64,000 bases of DNA from Methanoregula sp. PtaB.Bin085. GTDB taxonomy: Archaea > Halobacteriota > Methanomicrobia > Methanomicrobiales > Methanospirillaceae. A model generated the notes under the pieces. The model had not been told where the DNA came from and ran no database searches. It saw only the letters and a list, made by a program, of their open reading frames with translations. Location of the stretch: assembly GCF_002067035.1 (NCBI RefSeq), contig NZ_MVQB01000027.1:62001-126000 (forward strand), written 5' to 3'. Shown here in pieces: positions 41,618 to 50,477 of this stretch. The position numbers and the translations under genes were made by a program. How positions within the stretch are numbered: position 1 is the stretch's first letter; every line of letters starts with the position of its first letter.

Positions 41618-43162
41618 GTGCAGGTCATCCCGGGGACGGAACCGGCAGAAGGTGAGGGCAAAAACATCCTGATTGCCGACGATAACAGCCGGAATGTCTA
41701 CCTGCTTGAAGTGTTGCTCAGGGGCGCCGGATATTCGGTCGTGACCGCAAAGAACGGAGCGGAGGCGCTCGAAAAACTCCGGGCCGGGCGATTCGACGGG
41801 ATCGTCTCCGATGTCCTGATGCCGGTCATGGACGGGTTCCAGCTCATCCGGGAATGCAAGAAGGATCCGGAGCTTCGCTCAATCCCGTTCCTTTTCTATA
41901 CGGCAACCTATACGGAAAAGAAAGACGAGGAGTTCGGCCTCTCCCTCGGGGCACTCCGGTATATCATCAAACCGGCAGAGCCCGAAGACCTCCTCCTGCA
42001 GATCCGGGAGGCATTCAGAGAACACGGAGCGTGCCCGAGGGATTATGCCGCACACCCGGTCATCGATGATTTGACCTTCAGCCGGGAGTACGCGCAGCGG
42101 GTAGGTGCGAAGCTTGACAAGAAGACCCGGCAGCTTGCCGAGAGCGAGGAGAAGTTCCGCCTGCTCTACGAGAATTCCCTTGATGCAATTTTCATGACCG
42201 GCATGGATGGCACGATCCTTGCGGCAAATCCCGCAGCGTGCCGCATGTTCCAGCACACGGAGGAGGAGATGAAAACCCTTGGCAGGGCAGGGCTTGTCGA
42301 TATGACCGATCCGCGCCTTCCCGCTGCACTGGATGAGCGTGAGCGGACAGGATTTTTCAAAGGCGAACTGACCCTGGTGAGAAAAGACGGCACACGGTTC
42401 TCCGGGGAGATATCGTCCGCCGTCTTTTTCGATCGGAACGGGCAGAAGCGGACGAGCATGATCGTCAGGGATATCACCGACCGCAAGCTGATGGAGGAGA
42501 GAATCAGTCTTGCAAACCGCAAGCTTGCGCTGATGAGGGATGTGGCTTACCAGGATATCAAGAACAAGGTCACGGCACTGCGGGGATATCTCGAGCTTGA
42601 AAAGAGATCGAACACCGAGCAGGAGCGGATCTCGTTCATCGCAAAGGAGGAGGAGATCCTCGGATCAATCCACACCCTGATCGAGAGCACGAAGGATTAC
42701 CAGCAGATGGGGGAAGACCAGTCACGCTGGATTCCGGTGGAACATTCGGTGCGGATACAGTTCGCCCACCTGAGCCGCAAAGAAAGCCTGGCCCTTGACT
42801 GCAGCCTGAACGGGCTTGAAATCTATGCCGATCCCCTGATTGACCGGGTCATCTTCAACATTCTGCAGAATGCGTCACGGCACGGAGAAACAGCGAGCCG
42901 TGTTTCCGTTACATGCAGGGAAACCCTGCAGGGGCTGCTGCTGATCTTTGAAGATGACGGTGTCGGGATTCCCCCGGATCACAAGACCCGGATCTTTGAG
43001 CGCACGGTTGGTGGTGCGGGGAAGATCGGGCTGTTCTTTGTCCGGGAATTCCTGGAGATCTCCGGCATGAGCATAGCCGAGACGGGGATGTATGGAAATG
43101 GCGCCCGGTTTGAGATCACGATACCAAAGGGCCTGTACCGGTTCAGGCCGGCAGATACATAA
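41618..43162 (+). CDS. Receiver-PAS-HATPase protein lacking the phospho-His
   Basis: 514 residues from GTG 41618. Receiver domain at about 15-135 with Asp65 (GIVSDVLMPVMDG), PAS at about 175-295 (FRLLYENSLDAIFMTGMDGT), helical dimerisation region at about 300-360, HATPase at about 400-505 (LQNASRHGE, FEDDGVGIP). The H box stretch is VAYQDIKNKVTALRGYLEL with Gln312 where relatives have His. The end (GNGARFEITIPKGLYRF) resembles the end of the 32632 kinase, so the two share an ancestor. The GGAGG (41614-41618) runs into the GTG, an unusual start arrangement. Confidence 0.85.
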   Translation: MQVIPGTEPAEGEGKNILIADDNSRNVYLLEVLLRGAGYSVVTAKNGAEALEKLRAGRFDGIVSDVLMPVMDGFQLIRECKKDPELRSIPFLFYTATYTEKKDEEFGLSLGALRYIIKPAEPEDLLLQIREAFREHGACPRDYAAHPVIDDLTFSREYAQRVGAKLDKKTRQLAESEEKFRLLYENSLDAIFMTGMDGTILAANPAACRMFQHTEEEMKTLGRAGLVDMTDPRLPAALDERERTGFFKGELTLVRKDGTRFSGEISSAVFFDRNGQKRTSMIVRDITDRKLMEERISLANRKLALMRDVAYQDIKNKVTALRGYLELEKRSNTEQERISFIAKEEEILGSIHTLIESTKDYQQMGEDQSRWIPVEHSVRIQFAHLSRKESLALDCSLNGLEIYADPLIDRVIFNILQNASRHGETASRVSVTCRETLQGLLLIFEDDGVGIPPDHKTRIFERTVGGAGKIGLFFVREFLEISGMSIAETGMYGNGARFEITIPKGLYRFRPADT

Positions 43163-43459
43163 AGGATTTATCCCCCGTTGGGAACCCGGCCGTTTTCACA
43201 TATCATCCCCGGCTCACTGCATCTTTGTTCTCTCCCTTCTTTCCCTGATGGTCCGATCCGGCACCATGTGTCGTTCCTTGGATTCCGGCCGGGCCTGTCG
43301 CGCGATCCGGCTGTCTTTACCCGGAATATAAGCGGGAATGCAGGGCATGGTATCATGCAGGAGATTGGCCGTGCAGGGTCCCCTGATACCGACATCCGGA
43401 TCCAAGGGTCTGAACTAGCCGGAATATTCCAGGAAAAACGGCCGGAGAAAAGATAAGAA
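43163..43459. other. Gap between convergent genes
   Basis: About 300 bases with short GC-rich palindromes and no supported coding sequence. A T-rich stretch suits termination of either flanking gene. No copy of repeat A, B or C recognised. Confidence 0.5.
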
Positions 43460-43999
43460 TTACTGGTCGCTGACCTTCTCGACCACGCGGACATTGTCGC
43501 CGCGGACGGTGATCGGGATTGGGACAACGGCTTCGTAGAGCTCGACCGTGATCTCTTCCTTGCCGGAGTCCACGCGCTTGACCACGGCCTTCTCGCCCTT
43601 GAACGGGCCCGCGATCAGCTCCACGATGGTTCCTTCGTCGATGCCGGCAACGACCGGCTTCGGGACGAGGAAGTGGCCGACCTCGGCAAGGCTCGTCTCG
43701 CCCTTGGTGACCACGCGGGCGTGGGCGATCAGCTCCACGAGCTGCTCGATGCGGTTCCGCTCCTCGGGCGTCTCGACGAGGACATAGCCCTGCAGCTCGT
43801 TCGGGACGATGATCGACGAGACCCGGATATCGGTTGCCTTTGTCTCGATCGCCTTGAGGATATTGTCGGCTACTGTCCGCTCCTGCTTTGATGTGGTCTT
43901 GATCGCAAAGATGCGGTTTTTGAACACTTCGGGTGCAGCGGGAGCCGCAGGGGGCTGGGATGCAGGTGTGGCAGATGCCGGGGGGGTTGGCTGTGTCAT
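43460..43999 (-). CDS. spt5: Transcription elongation factor Spt5 (NusG family)
   Basis: 179 residues. A Pro/Ala-rich N-terminal tail of about 25 residues, an NGN domain at about 28-110 (IFAIKTTSKQERTVADNI, LQGYVLVETP), and a KOW domain at about 120-175 (GTIVELIAGPFKGEKAVVKR). Binds the RNA polymerase clamp with Spt4 and promotes processivity. Last gene of dtdA-ftsZ-secE-spt5. The N-terminal extension is longer than usual for archaeal Spt5. Confidence 0.95.
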   Translation of the reverse strand: MTQPTPPASATPASQPPAAPAAPEVFKNRIFAIKTTSKQERTVADNILKAIETKATDIRVSSIIVPNELQGYVLVETPEERNRIEQLVELIAHARVVTKGETSLAEVGHFLVPKPVVAGIDEGTIVELIAGPFKGEKAVVKRVDSGKEEITVELYEAVVPIPITVRGDNVRVVEKVSDQ

Positions 44000-44010
44000 A
44001 ACCCTCGCGA

Positions 44011-44220
44011 TCAGAACCCGAACATGGCTTTGTGTTCGAATCCGACCATGATGATGAAGCCGATCAGCCCCACGAGAAGGACACCGGCTGCCGCAACGGC
44101 CGCGATCTTGGTGAACTCTTCCCGGGTGGGGGTGCGCGCGAGTTTGAGGACCCGGAGGTACTTGCGGAATAACTCCTCGTGAATAACGTCCGTTTTGAAT
44201 TCAGGCTTTGAAATTTCCAT
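44011..44220 (-). CDS. secE: Preprotein translocase subunit SecE (Sss1)
   Basis: 69 residues from ATG 44220 (GTG 44226 would add two). One C-terminal membrane segment at about 40-62 ([18 protein letters not shown]), preceded by the amphipathic stretch [18 protein letters not shown] typical of SecE/Sss1. Part of the SecYE-beta channel. Between ftsZ and spt5, which is the usual euryarchaeal order. Confidence 0.94.
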   Translation of the reverse strand: MEISKPEFKTDVIHEELFRKYLRVLKLARTPTREEFTKIAAVAAAGVLLVGLIGFIIMVGFEHKAMFGF

Positions 44221-44226
44221 ATTCAC

Positions 44227-45321
44227 TCACTTGAGAAAATCGATCTCAAACTGTTTCTGTACTTTGGGGGTAAGCTTCTCATTACGACCATATATTTGTG
44301 GCGACCGTACGCCCGTGACCACCAGGAGGGTCCGCATCTTGTCTTCCATGGCCGGGTCGATCTGGGCACCCCAGATGATACGCGCATTCGGGTCCACGCG
44401 GTTGTACACTTCCTGCACGACCCCTTCCGCCTCCTCCATGGTCATGTCCGGGCCGCCGACAACGTTCACGAGGGCAGCAGTTGCGCCGCTGATATCCACA
44501 TCAAGGAGCGGCGAGCGGATCGCTTTCTTGACCGAATCGGCCGCCTTGTCCTCGGAATCGCTCTCCCCCATCCCGATCATGGCCACGCCGCCGCGTTCCA
44601 TGACGGTGCGGACATCGGCGAAGTCGAGGTTGACGAGCCCGGGCATGGTGATGAGTTCGGTAATTCCCTTCACGGCACGCATGAGGACCTCGTCGGCGAC
44701 CTTGAAGGCCGCGTAGAGCGGGAGCTTGGGGACGACCTCGAGCAGTTTGTCATTGGGCACGACAATGACGGTATCGGCAACATCCCGGAGGCGTTCGAGG
44801 CCGGCCTCTGCGTTCTCCATGCGGATGGCACCTTCCGCGGCGAACGGCAGCGTGACGATAGCAATCGTGAGGGCTCCTTCTTCGCGGGCAGCCTTGGCAA
44901 CGACCGGCGCGACGCCCGTACCTGTTCCGCCCCCGAGGCCGACGGTGATGAAGACCATGTCGGCACCGGAGACGATGGCGCGGATCTCCTGCTCGCTCTC
45001 AAGGGCTGCTTCCTCCCCGATCTGGGGAATAGAGCCGGCGCCGAGGCCGCGGGTCCGCTGCCGGCCGACGAGGACGCGCTGGTCAGCGTGGGTGCGGATC
45101 AGGTGCTGGGCATCGGTATTCATGGCGATGAGCTTGGCGCCGTGGATGCCTTCCTCCATCATGCGGGAGATGGTGTTCGACCCGCCGCCCCCGCACCCGA
45201 TCACCGCGATCTCGGTCTTGAGCTCAGCGAGGATCTGGTCAAGGTCTTCGTTATTCTGCGAGGGCTTTGTGGTGGTATCGTCCCTCGCCCTGGTTAGTGC
45301 CTCTTCTACAATCGACCTCAT
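44227..45321 (-). CDS. ftsZ: Cell division protein FtsZ
   Basis: 364 residues. GTPase part with [10 protein letters not shown] (41-50), the tubulin signature GGGTGTG at 130-136, and a C-terminal FtsZ domain including [16 protein letters not shown] 35-residue N-terminal tail precedes the core. Forms the division ring. Its frame overlaps the end of secE spacing tightly (stop at 44227 next to secE) and its start overlaps dtdA by four bases. Confidence 0.97.
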   Translation of the reverse strand: MRSIVEEALTRARDDTTTKPSQNNEDLDQILAELKTEIAVIGCGGGGSNTISRMMEEGIHGAKLIAMNTDAQHLIRTHADQRVLVGRQRTRGLGAGSIPQIGEEAALESEQEIRAIVSGADMVFITVGLGGGTGTGVAPVVAKAAREEGALTIAIVTLPFAAEGAIRMENAEAGLERLRDVADTVIVVPNDKLLEVVPKLPLYAAFKVADEVLMRAVKGITELITMPGLVNLDFADVRTVMERGGVAMIGMGESDSEDKAADSVKKAIRSPLLDVDISGATAALVNVVGGPDMTMEEAEGVVQEVYNRVDPNARIIWGAQIDPAMEDKMRTLLVVTGVRSPQIYGRNEKLTPKVQKQFEIDFLK

Positions 45322-46631
45322 GAAAACTTCTCCAATCCCGGGATGTGGATGGTAATGTCGCTGCCCGAAGATACCATTGCTGGTGTGATCGTCCTGCCGT
45401 CGATCTCAACAGGCTGGCCCCCCGCCAGCTGCTTAAAGAAAGGCCCGGCCGGGACACCGAATTCGCGCGCTTTATCCGGGTCAAACCGAACCTTTGTTAT
45501 GATCAACAGATCCTTCTCCGTTGCAGTGATCTCTTTACTACGTATGATTTTTACGCACAATGTATTTAAAGCATTTATTATTTGCGACGAATGACTGACG
45601 TCCGTAATGAATGAATTCAGCATGCGGTTGTCCTGCGTTGCAAGGTGCATGACCGGAAGACCGGAGAGTTCCCGGACCAGGCCCGGTTCGTCGGATTTCA
45701 GTGCTTCACCCAGGAGGACGGGATCGATCTGCACGAACGCCAGGGGTTCGTTGCCGTGCATGTCGTGGACGTACACCCGTGCACCCGGGGATACTGTACC
45801 GGCCATCTGCCGTGCAGCCTGGTACCGCTCCCATGACAGGTGCCCCATCGACAGGATCTCGCTCTCGGAGAGCCGCGGGATACCCGTTTGTGCAAGCATG
45901 CCTGATAACCGGTTAAGATCTTCGCGGTTAAGCGCTTTCCGGTCGATATAAGCCGCCACCGCCCCGCTTTTTGCCATCATGGCCGATAGCATGGCCGCAT
46001 CCAGTGTCGCGATCTCGCGGGTATGGGCGATGTGGCCGAACGCCCCCCGTGACGTGAGGGCGATCTCCGTCTGGCGTGCGGCATAGTGGGTACCACCGAA
46101 ACCAATGAGCGGGACCGGGTCCTGCGGGACGGCGGTGAGGAGCGCCTGCGCAACGGCAAGGCCGGCGGCAGGGTCGGTCCATTCCTTCTCGGTGCTCCCG
46201 ATCTCGGCAAAGAACGAGGGCAGATGAAGGCCGGTCGGCCCGTGGTGGGTGACTTCGTACGAAACCCGGTAGCCCTCCGGGCAGTGCCGGGCAAGCGAAC
46301 GGAGGGCAGCCTGCATCATGCCGGTCGCAGCGGGGGCAAGCGTCCGGGGCGTGCCACCCAGATCCGCCTCCCGGAAATTGCCGGTGATATGCACGGTCAG
46401 GACCGGGACCGGGTTGACACTGGAATGCCGTGAGATGAAGATGACAAGATCGGCGTCCGTTTTTTTATCGATTCCCTCCGCGTGGATAAGCCTGCCCTCA
46501 GTCTCGATGAACTCGTACGAACGGCCCGGCTGCTGCCAGCCGGGATCGCCCGAGTCCAGCAGCTGCAGGAGATGGTGCCGGATATTCTGCCCGGCCCTGT
46601 CCAGCAGCGAGCTGACGAACGCGATCTTCAT
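45318..46631 (-). CDS. dtdA: D-aminoacyl-tRNA deacylase (DtdA/Dtd2)
   Basis: 437 residues. The core (about 1-265) shows [40 protein letters not shown], and [14 protein letters not shown], the family's metal and substrate sites. The C-terminal part (about 280-437) with [20 protein letters not shown] is the extra domain found in haloarchaeal and methanomicrobial members. It removes D-amino acids from mischarged tRNAs. First gene of the dtdA-ftsZ-secE-spt5 unit, coupled to ftsZ by ATGA. Confidence 0.93.
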   Translation of the reverse strand: MKIAFVSSLLDRAGQNIRHHLLQLLDSGDPGWQQPGRSYEFIETEGRLIHAEGIDKKTDADLVIFISRHSSVNPVPVLTVHITGNFREADLGGTPRTLAPAATGMMQAALRSLARHCPEGYRVSYEVTHHGPTGLHLPSFFAEIGSTEKEWTDPAAGLAVAQALLTAVPQDPVPLIGFGGTHYAARQTEIALTSRGAFGHIAHTREIATLDAAMLSAMMAKSGAVAAYIDRKALNREDLNRLSGMLAQTGIPRLSESEILSMGHLSWERYQAARQMAGTVSPGARVYVHDMHGNEPLAFVQIDPVLLGEALKSDEPGLVRELSGLPVMHLATQDNRMLNSFITDVSHSSQIINALNTLCVKIIRSKEITATEKDLLIITKVRFDPDKAREFGVPAGPFFKQLAGGQPVEIDGRTITPAMVSSGSDITIHIPGLEKFS

Positions 46632-47046
46632 TGGGGAGATATTGGGCGTCGTCGTTCAATAAGCCTCCCGTGGCTCATGAAATAAAAAAAAGCATAATCA
46701 CAATCCGGATGGTCGATTTCAATTCCGAAAATGAGGGCCTCAGGGCCTCTCCGAGGCACGGCGGGGCAATTACCGGAATTGCAGACTGAGGGAAAAGGGT
46801 TATCGTGCAGCTTGAAAAAACGTTTTCACTATTCCCGAACAGGATATTGAAGCCGCCGCGGGGCGCCCTTCGGGGCGGCGGCACCTGTCATATTTGGGGG
46901 TATGAGGGCATCAGCCCCCGTTATTGTCTGTGAAAAATTGCCTGTGATAAAAAGAGTGAATTGAATTTCGAAAACCCCGCGATTTTTTTTAAAAACCGCA
47001 GTCATTTGCAGCAAACCCTATCTCCGATCACACCCGATGATGTACC
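46632..47046. other. Divergent gap with repeat A
   Basis: Between dtdA (leftward) and the 58-residue gene (rightward). Contains a direct repeat of GGGCCTC near 46735-46752, repeat A copy 2 and the AT-rich TTTTTTTTAAAAACC (about 46983-46997), a likely TATA region about 50 bases before ATG 47047. Confidence 0.55.
46845..46930 (+). repeat. Dispersed repeat A, copy 2
   Basis: GCCGCCGCGGGGCGCCCTTC then GGGGCGGCGGC, a spacer, and GGGGGTATGAGGGC followed by CAGCCCCC. Matches copies at 3435-3514 and 56288-56374 closely through the hairpin arms. No repeat B lies next to this copy. Confidence 0.75.
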
Positions 47047-47223
47047 ATGGACGCTGAGAGGATCGAACAGGCATTCAAAGCCGAAGGAATCGGCAAGAGA
47101 ATCTCGTGCCCGGAGGCATTCGCCATTGCCGGGAAATACCAGATCCACAAGAAGGATATCGCCGAGTACTGCAACGCACACGGCATCAAGATCCATGGAT
47201 GCCAGCTCGGCTGCTTCAGGTAA
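47047..47223 (+). CDS. 58-residue Cys-containing small protein
   Basis: Encodes 58 residues beginning MDAERIEQAFKAEG. Features: ISCPEAFAIAGKYQIHKKDI (a small helix-turn-helix-like unit), CNAHGIKIHGCQLGCF at the end with Cys42, Cys52 and Cys56 and another Cys at 20. I recall similar small modules (SCxEAFxIA ... CNxxGIKIxxCQLGCF) in other archaea and bacteria, alone or fused to larger proteins; function unknown. The Cys may bind a metal or iron-sulfur cluster. A TATA-like region lies about 50 bases upstream. Ends two bases before the convergent TIGR00725 gene. Confidence 0.75.
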   Translation: MDAERIEQAFKAEGIGKRISCPEAFAIAGKYQIHKKDIAEYCNAHGIKIHGCQLGCFR

Positions 47224-47225
47224 CC

Positions 47226-47690
47226 TCAGGTCCTTTTTTTCTGATGCTGCTCTTTTGCCGCAGCATGTACAGCCCGCTCCACCGCATCTTCCGGCGAGGA
47301 ACAGGGCACGACACCGTCGATATCCCAGGTCCCGATCCCGAATACCGGCCGGCCGCTCCTGAGCGCCATCGCGATTTCCGACAGGGTGCCGTATTTCCCG
47401 CCGATCGCTATGACCGCATCGGCTGACAGTACGACGAGGGCGTTCCGGGCAATGCCAAGGCCGGTACGGATGGTGATGGAGAGGTACGGGTTGCCCCCGT
47501 CCGTTCCCGGCAGGATCCCGACCGTTCTCCCGCCGGCCTCACGGGCGCCCCGGCACGCCTCTTCCATGACGCCGCCAAGTCCCCCGCACACAAGCACGGC
47601 CCCCTGTCCGGCAACAAGGCGCCCTGTTACATACGCAGCTTCCCTTTCAGCCTGCACTGCGTCCCCATGGCCGATCACTGCAATCTGCAT
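47226..47690 (-). CDS. TIGR00725/LOG-like Rossmann protein
   Basis: 154 residues from ATG 47690 (GTG/ATG 47717 would add nine). Motifs: QIAVIGHG at the N-terminus, VCGGLGGVMEEACRGA, and IAIGGKYGTLSEIAMAL with the PGGXGT-like loop. The SLOG/lysine-decarboxylase-like superfamily includes phosphoribohydrolases and nucleotide binders; TIGR00725 members lack a firm function. Convergent with the 58-residue gene. Confidence 0.8.
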   Translation of the reverse strand: MQIAVIGHGDAVQAEREAAYVTGRLVAGQGAVLVCGGLGGVMEEACRGAREAGGRTVGILPGTDGGNPYLSITIRTGLGIARNALVVLSADAVIAIGGKYGTLSEIAMALRSGRPVFGIGTWDIDGVVPCSSPEDAVERAVHAAAKEQHQKKRT

Positions 47691-47829
47691 ACAGGACCGG
47701 TAGTGCGGTTCCGGCATATTCCTTTTTATTTCTGCTTTTCATTCCTGTACTCCAACCGGAAAGGTATTAAGTAATGTATTTAACTATGCGAGTGGAGACT
47801 TTGCTACCCACAGTACTGAGGGATATCCT

Positions 47830-49617
47830 TTGCCGCAGGCCCAGACCGTGTCCATCCTTGCAATCGACGATGATCCGGCTGTTCTCGAATCCTTCAAGGC
47901 AGTCCTCGAGAAAGAGCCGGGATTTGTTGTCGATACCGTTTCCACGAGCTCGGAAGCGCTCGAGATTCTGGAGAGCCAGTATTACGATGTGATCGTATCG
48001 GATTATTCCATGCCGGATATTGACGGGATCACGCTGCTGCGCGAGGCACGGGCACGGGGCTGCAAATCCCTCTTTGTCATCGTCACGGGAAAGCGGCTTG
48101 CCCATATCGCGATGGACGCACTGAACAGCGGTGCTGACTTCTTCATCCAGAAAGGGCCCAACACGGCAAAGGACCTCGAGAACCTGATCGGGTTTATCCG
48201 GAGCAAGCTGCCCGAGAAGCAGGCCGAGGCCGGCAGCGATGTGGCCGAATGGGGGCGGTTCTACCACTCCGTTGTCGAGAGCACGCCGGATCTCCTCTGC
48301 CGCATGCAGCCCGACGGGACGTTCATCTACACGAACGAGACCTGCCAGCAGTTCTTCAAAAAGTCCTATAACGAGATGCTCGGTATAAACTTCTTCTCCC
48401 TGATCCCGGCAGAAGAGAAGGGCCCGGTCCTCGCCCAGCTCCGGAACCTCTCACCCAAGAAACCGGATATTGCAATGGAGCACCGCGTCAATGCCGGAGG
48501 GAAGACTCCGGTACTCCAGTGGTTCTACCATGCATTTTTCGATGCCGGTGGTGCGGTCTCGGAATACCAGCTCTCGGGCCGGAATCTCGAGGGCGTTGTC
48601 AGGATCGGCGAACAGGCGGGGGCAAAAGCACATGCATCTCCCTCCACGGTCTTCCCGGCAGCTCCCGCAGCACCGGCTCCTGCAGCATCATCGTCGCCTG
48701 CCACCGCAAAACCGGCATCACAGCAGGTGCCGGAAGCCTATGACTGGAAAGGCCTTGTCGATACCATCAACACGCTCGAGAACCCGGTCTTTGCCATCGA
48801 TAAAAGCGGCACTATTATCGCGTGGAATAAAGCCATCGAGCAGTTGACCGGCGTAACGGCATCCCAGATGCTTGGCAAAGGCCGCCAGGAATACGCCGTC
48901 CCGTTCTACGGCAAACCGGGGCCGATGCTCATCGACCACATCTTCCTGCCGCCCGGCAGCCCCGTCATTGCAAGCCTGCCGCCGATAAAGAAGGTCGGCG
49001 ATACGTTCATCGGCGAGATGGAACGCGTGAAGATCAAGGGGAAACCAATGCTGCTCTGGGGCAAGGGATCGCCGGTCTATGACGGGAAGGGCACCCTGAT
49101 CGCCGCGATCGAGGTCATCACGGTCGGCGAGCCGCAGGCCGAGGAGACCACAACGTCGGAGAAGTACCTTGGCGGGATCTCGAGCATCACCCTCAAGGTA
49201 TCCGGGGAAGGCGTCGGTGGCGCGATCGCCGGGGCCATCGGGTCATCGACCGGCGGGTACGGCGTCTATGCAACCGACCAGCGGGTCTTTGTCATCCGCA
49301 ACCCGGACCTCGATGCCGAGAAGTCCGGGGCAGGCGGCGTCCAGTTCAGCACCTTCATCATGGACGAGCTCTTCGGCATGTCAGTCGATACCCGGCAGAA
49401 ATCGATCAGGGAGCTGGAGAAGCTCAAGGTCTTCGAGGCGTACAAGAAGGATATCATCAAGATCGGGCTCAAGAAACCCGTGCTGCTCTCCGGCTACCTC
49501 ACCTTTACGGTCGACAAGGCCGGATCGTTCCGGATCTACATCGACCACAAGAAGTCCTTCACCCACATCGAGCAGCTGATGCAGTCCTTCTGCCCGGAGA
49601 AGATCCTGGTGGAGTGA
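47830..49617 (+). CDS. Response regulator with PAS domains and PH-like output
   Basis: 595 residues from TTG 47830, with GAGGGAT upstream. Receiver domain at about 5-125 (Asp58 in VIVSDYSMPDIDG), PAS at about 145-255 (FYHSVVESTPDLLCRMQPDG), a Pro/Ala/Ser linker at about 270-300, second PAS at about 310-430 (TLENPVFAIDKSGTIIAWNK), and a C-terminal region at about 440-595 with KYLGGISSITLKVSGEGVGG, GGYGVYATDQRVFVIRNPD and a PH-like beta pattern (LSGYLTFTVDKAGSFRIYID). No kinase, DNA-binding or GGDEF domain. The C-terminal output is unfamiliar. Own promoter. Confidence 0.82.
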   Translation: MPQAQTVSILAIDDDPAVLESFKAVLEKEPGFVVDTVSTSSEALEILESQYYDVIVSDYSMPDIDGITLLREARARGCKSLFVIVTGKRLAHIAMDALNSGADFFIQKGPNTAKDLENLIGFIRSKLPEKQAEAGSDVAEWGRFYHSVVESTPDLLCRMQPDGTFIYTNETCQQFFKKSYNEMLGINFFSLIPAEEKGPVLAQLRNLSPKKPDIAMEHRVNAGGKTPVLQWFYHAFFDAGGAVSEYQLSGRNLEGVVRIGEQAGAKAHASPSTVFPAAPAAPAPAASSSPATAKPASQQVPEAYDWKGLVDTINTLENPVFAIDKSGTIIAWNKAIEQLTGVTASQMLGKGRQEYAVPFYGKPGPMLIDHIFLPPGSPVIASLPPIKKVGDTFIGEMERVKIKGKPMLLWGKGSPVYDGKGTLIAAIEVITVGEPQAEETTTSEKYLGGISSITLKVSGEGVGGAIAGAIGSSTGGYGVYATDQRVFVIRNPDLDAEKSGAGGVQFSTFIMDELFGMSVDTRQKSIRELEKLKVFEAYKKDIIKIGLKKPVLLSGYLTFTVDKAGSFRIYIDHKKSFTHIEQLMQSFCPEKILVE

Positions 49618-49851
49618 ACTCCCCGGACAATTCTGTTTTTTCCATCATCCCTTGTATCCCATTTATCCATTCTTTTTCCGTTGAAATCGGGGGCATGTGA
49701 CGGTCATCCGGATGGAGATCAGACCGCTGCAAAGCATCGCTGCATTGCATCTCTTTATTACGAAATAAAAAGATGATTTATTATTTTATTCATATTCCTT
49801 AAAACCAGAAATTCTCCTAAATATCCCGGAGATGTATGGTGTGATGTTCTC

Positions 49852-50397
49852 ATGGAAATAAGGGGAAATCTGAATCGCAGGTATCTGGTATTGATATTCC
49901 TGGGCCTGCTCTTTCTTCCGGCTGTCCCGGTCACTGCTGATGATGGAATTCATATTCCTTATATCGGGTTCTGGATGGATCCGAATTCCTGTGAAATCGG
50001 ACATTTAACTGACTGTAAGATAACTTTCGGAGTATACTATGGTTATTTGGGGATAGAGGGAAGGGATTGGGATATTATCATGACCTGGAATCCCCTGCAG
50101 ATGAAGATGATTCAGCCCATGCACAACTGCCTGTATAAGGATTCCGGAGACGGTTACGACCTGTGCGGAGGGGCAGATTACGACGGGAGCCGAACAATGA
50201 CACTTCAGGTAAACAATCCAACCCTTCCGAGAGGAACATTACTCACAACGCATATCTCTGCACAGGGTTCCGAACGTTTTGAAAAAGATGTAAGTGCCGT
50301 AGTTGTTCCTGAATTTCCCACTACGCTCATACCGGTAACGCTCATCATCGGATTCCTCGTAACGGTGATGCATGTCAGGAAAACCGGAAAACCATAA
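49852..50397 (+). CDS. Secreted protein with PEF-CTERM sorting signal
   Basis: 181 residues. Signal peptide (RRYLVLIFLGLLFLPAVPVT), a beta-rich ectodomain with four Cys (in NSCEIGHLTDCK, HNCLYKD, YDLCGG), and the C-terminal tripartite signal VPEFPTTLIPVTLIIGFLV followed by the basic VRKTGK. PEF-CTERM proteins are processed by an archaeosortase and anchored at the cell surface. The gene is less GC-rich than its neighbours. The ectodomain function is unknown. Confidence 0.75.
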   Translation: MEIRGNLNRRYLVLIFLGLLFLPAVPVTADDGIHIPYIGFWMDPNSCEIGHLTDCKITFGVYYGYLGIEGRDWDIIMTWNPLQMKMIQPMHNCLYKDSGDGYDLCGGADYDGSRTMTLQVNNPTLPRGTLLTTHISAQGSERFEKDVSAVVVPEFPTTLIPVTLIIGFLVTVMHVRKTGKP

Positions 50398-50477
50398 CTC
50401 ATTTTTATCCTGGTCCGCCACACCATCCAGATTCCCTACGGGAAAGATCGACCCCTGTCCCGGTTTGTTCGATCTTC

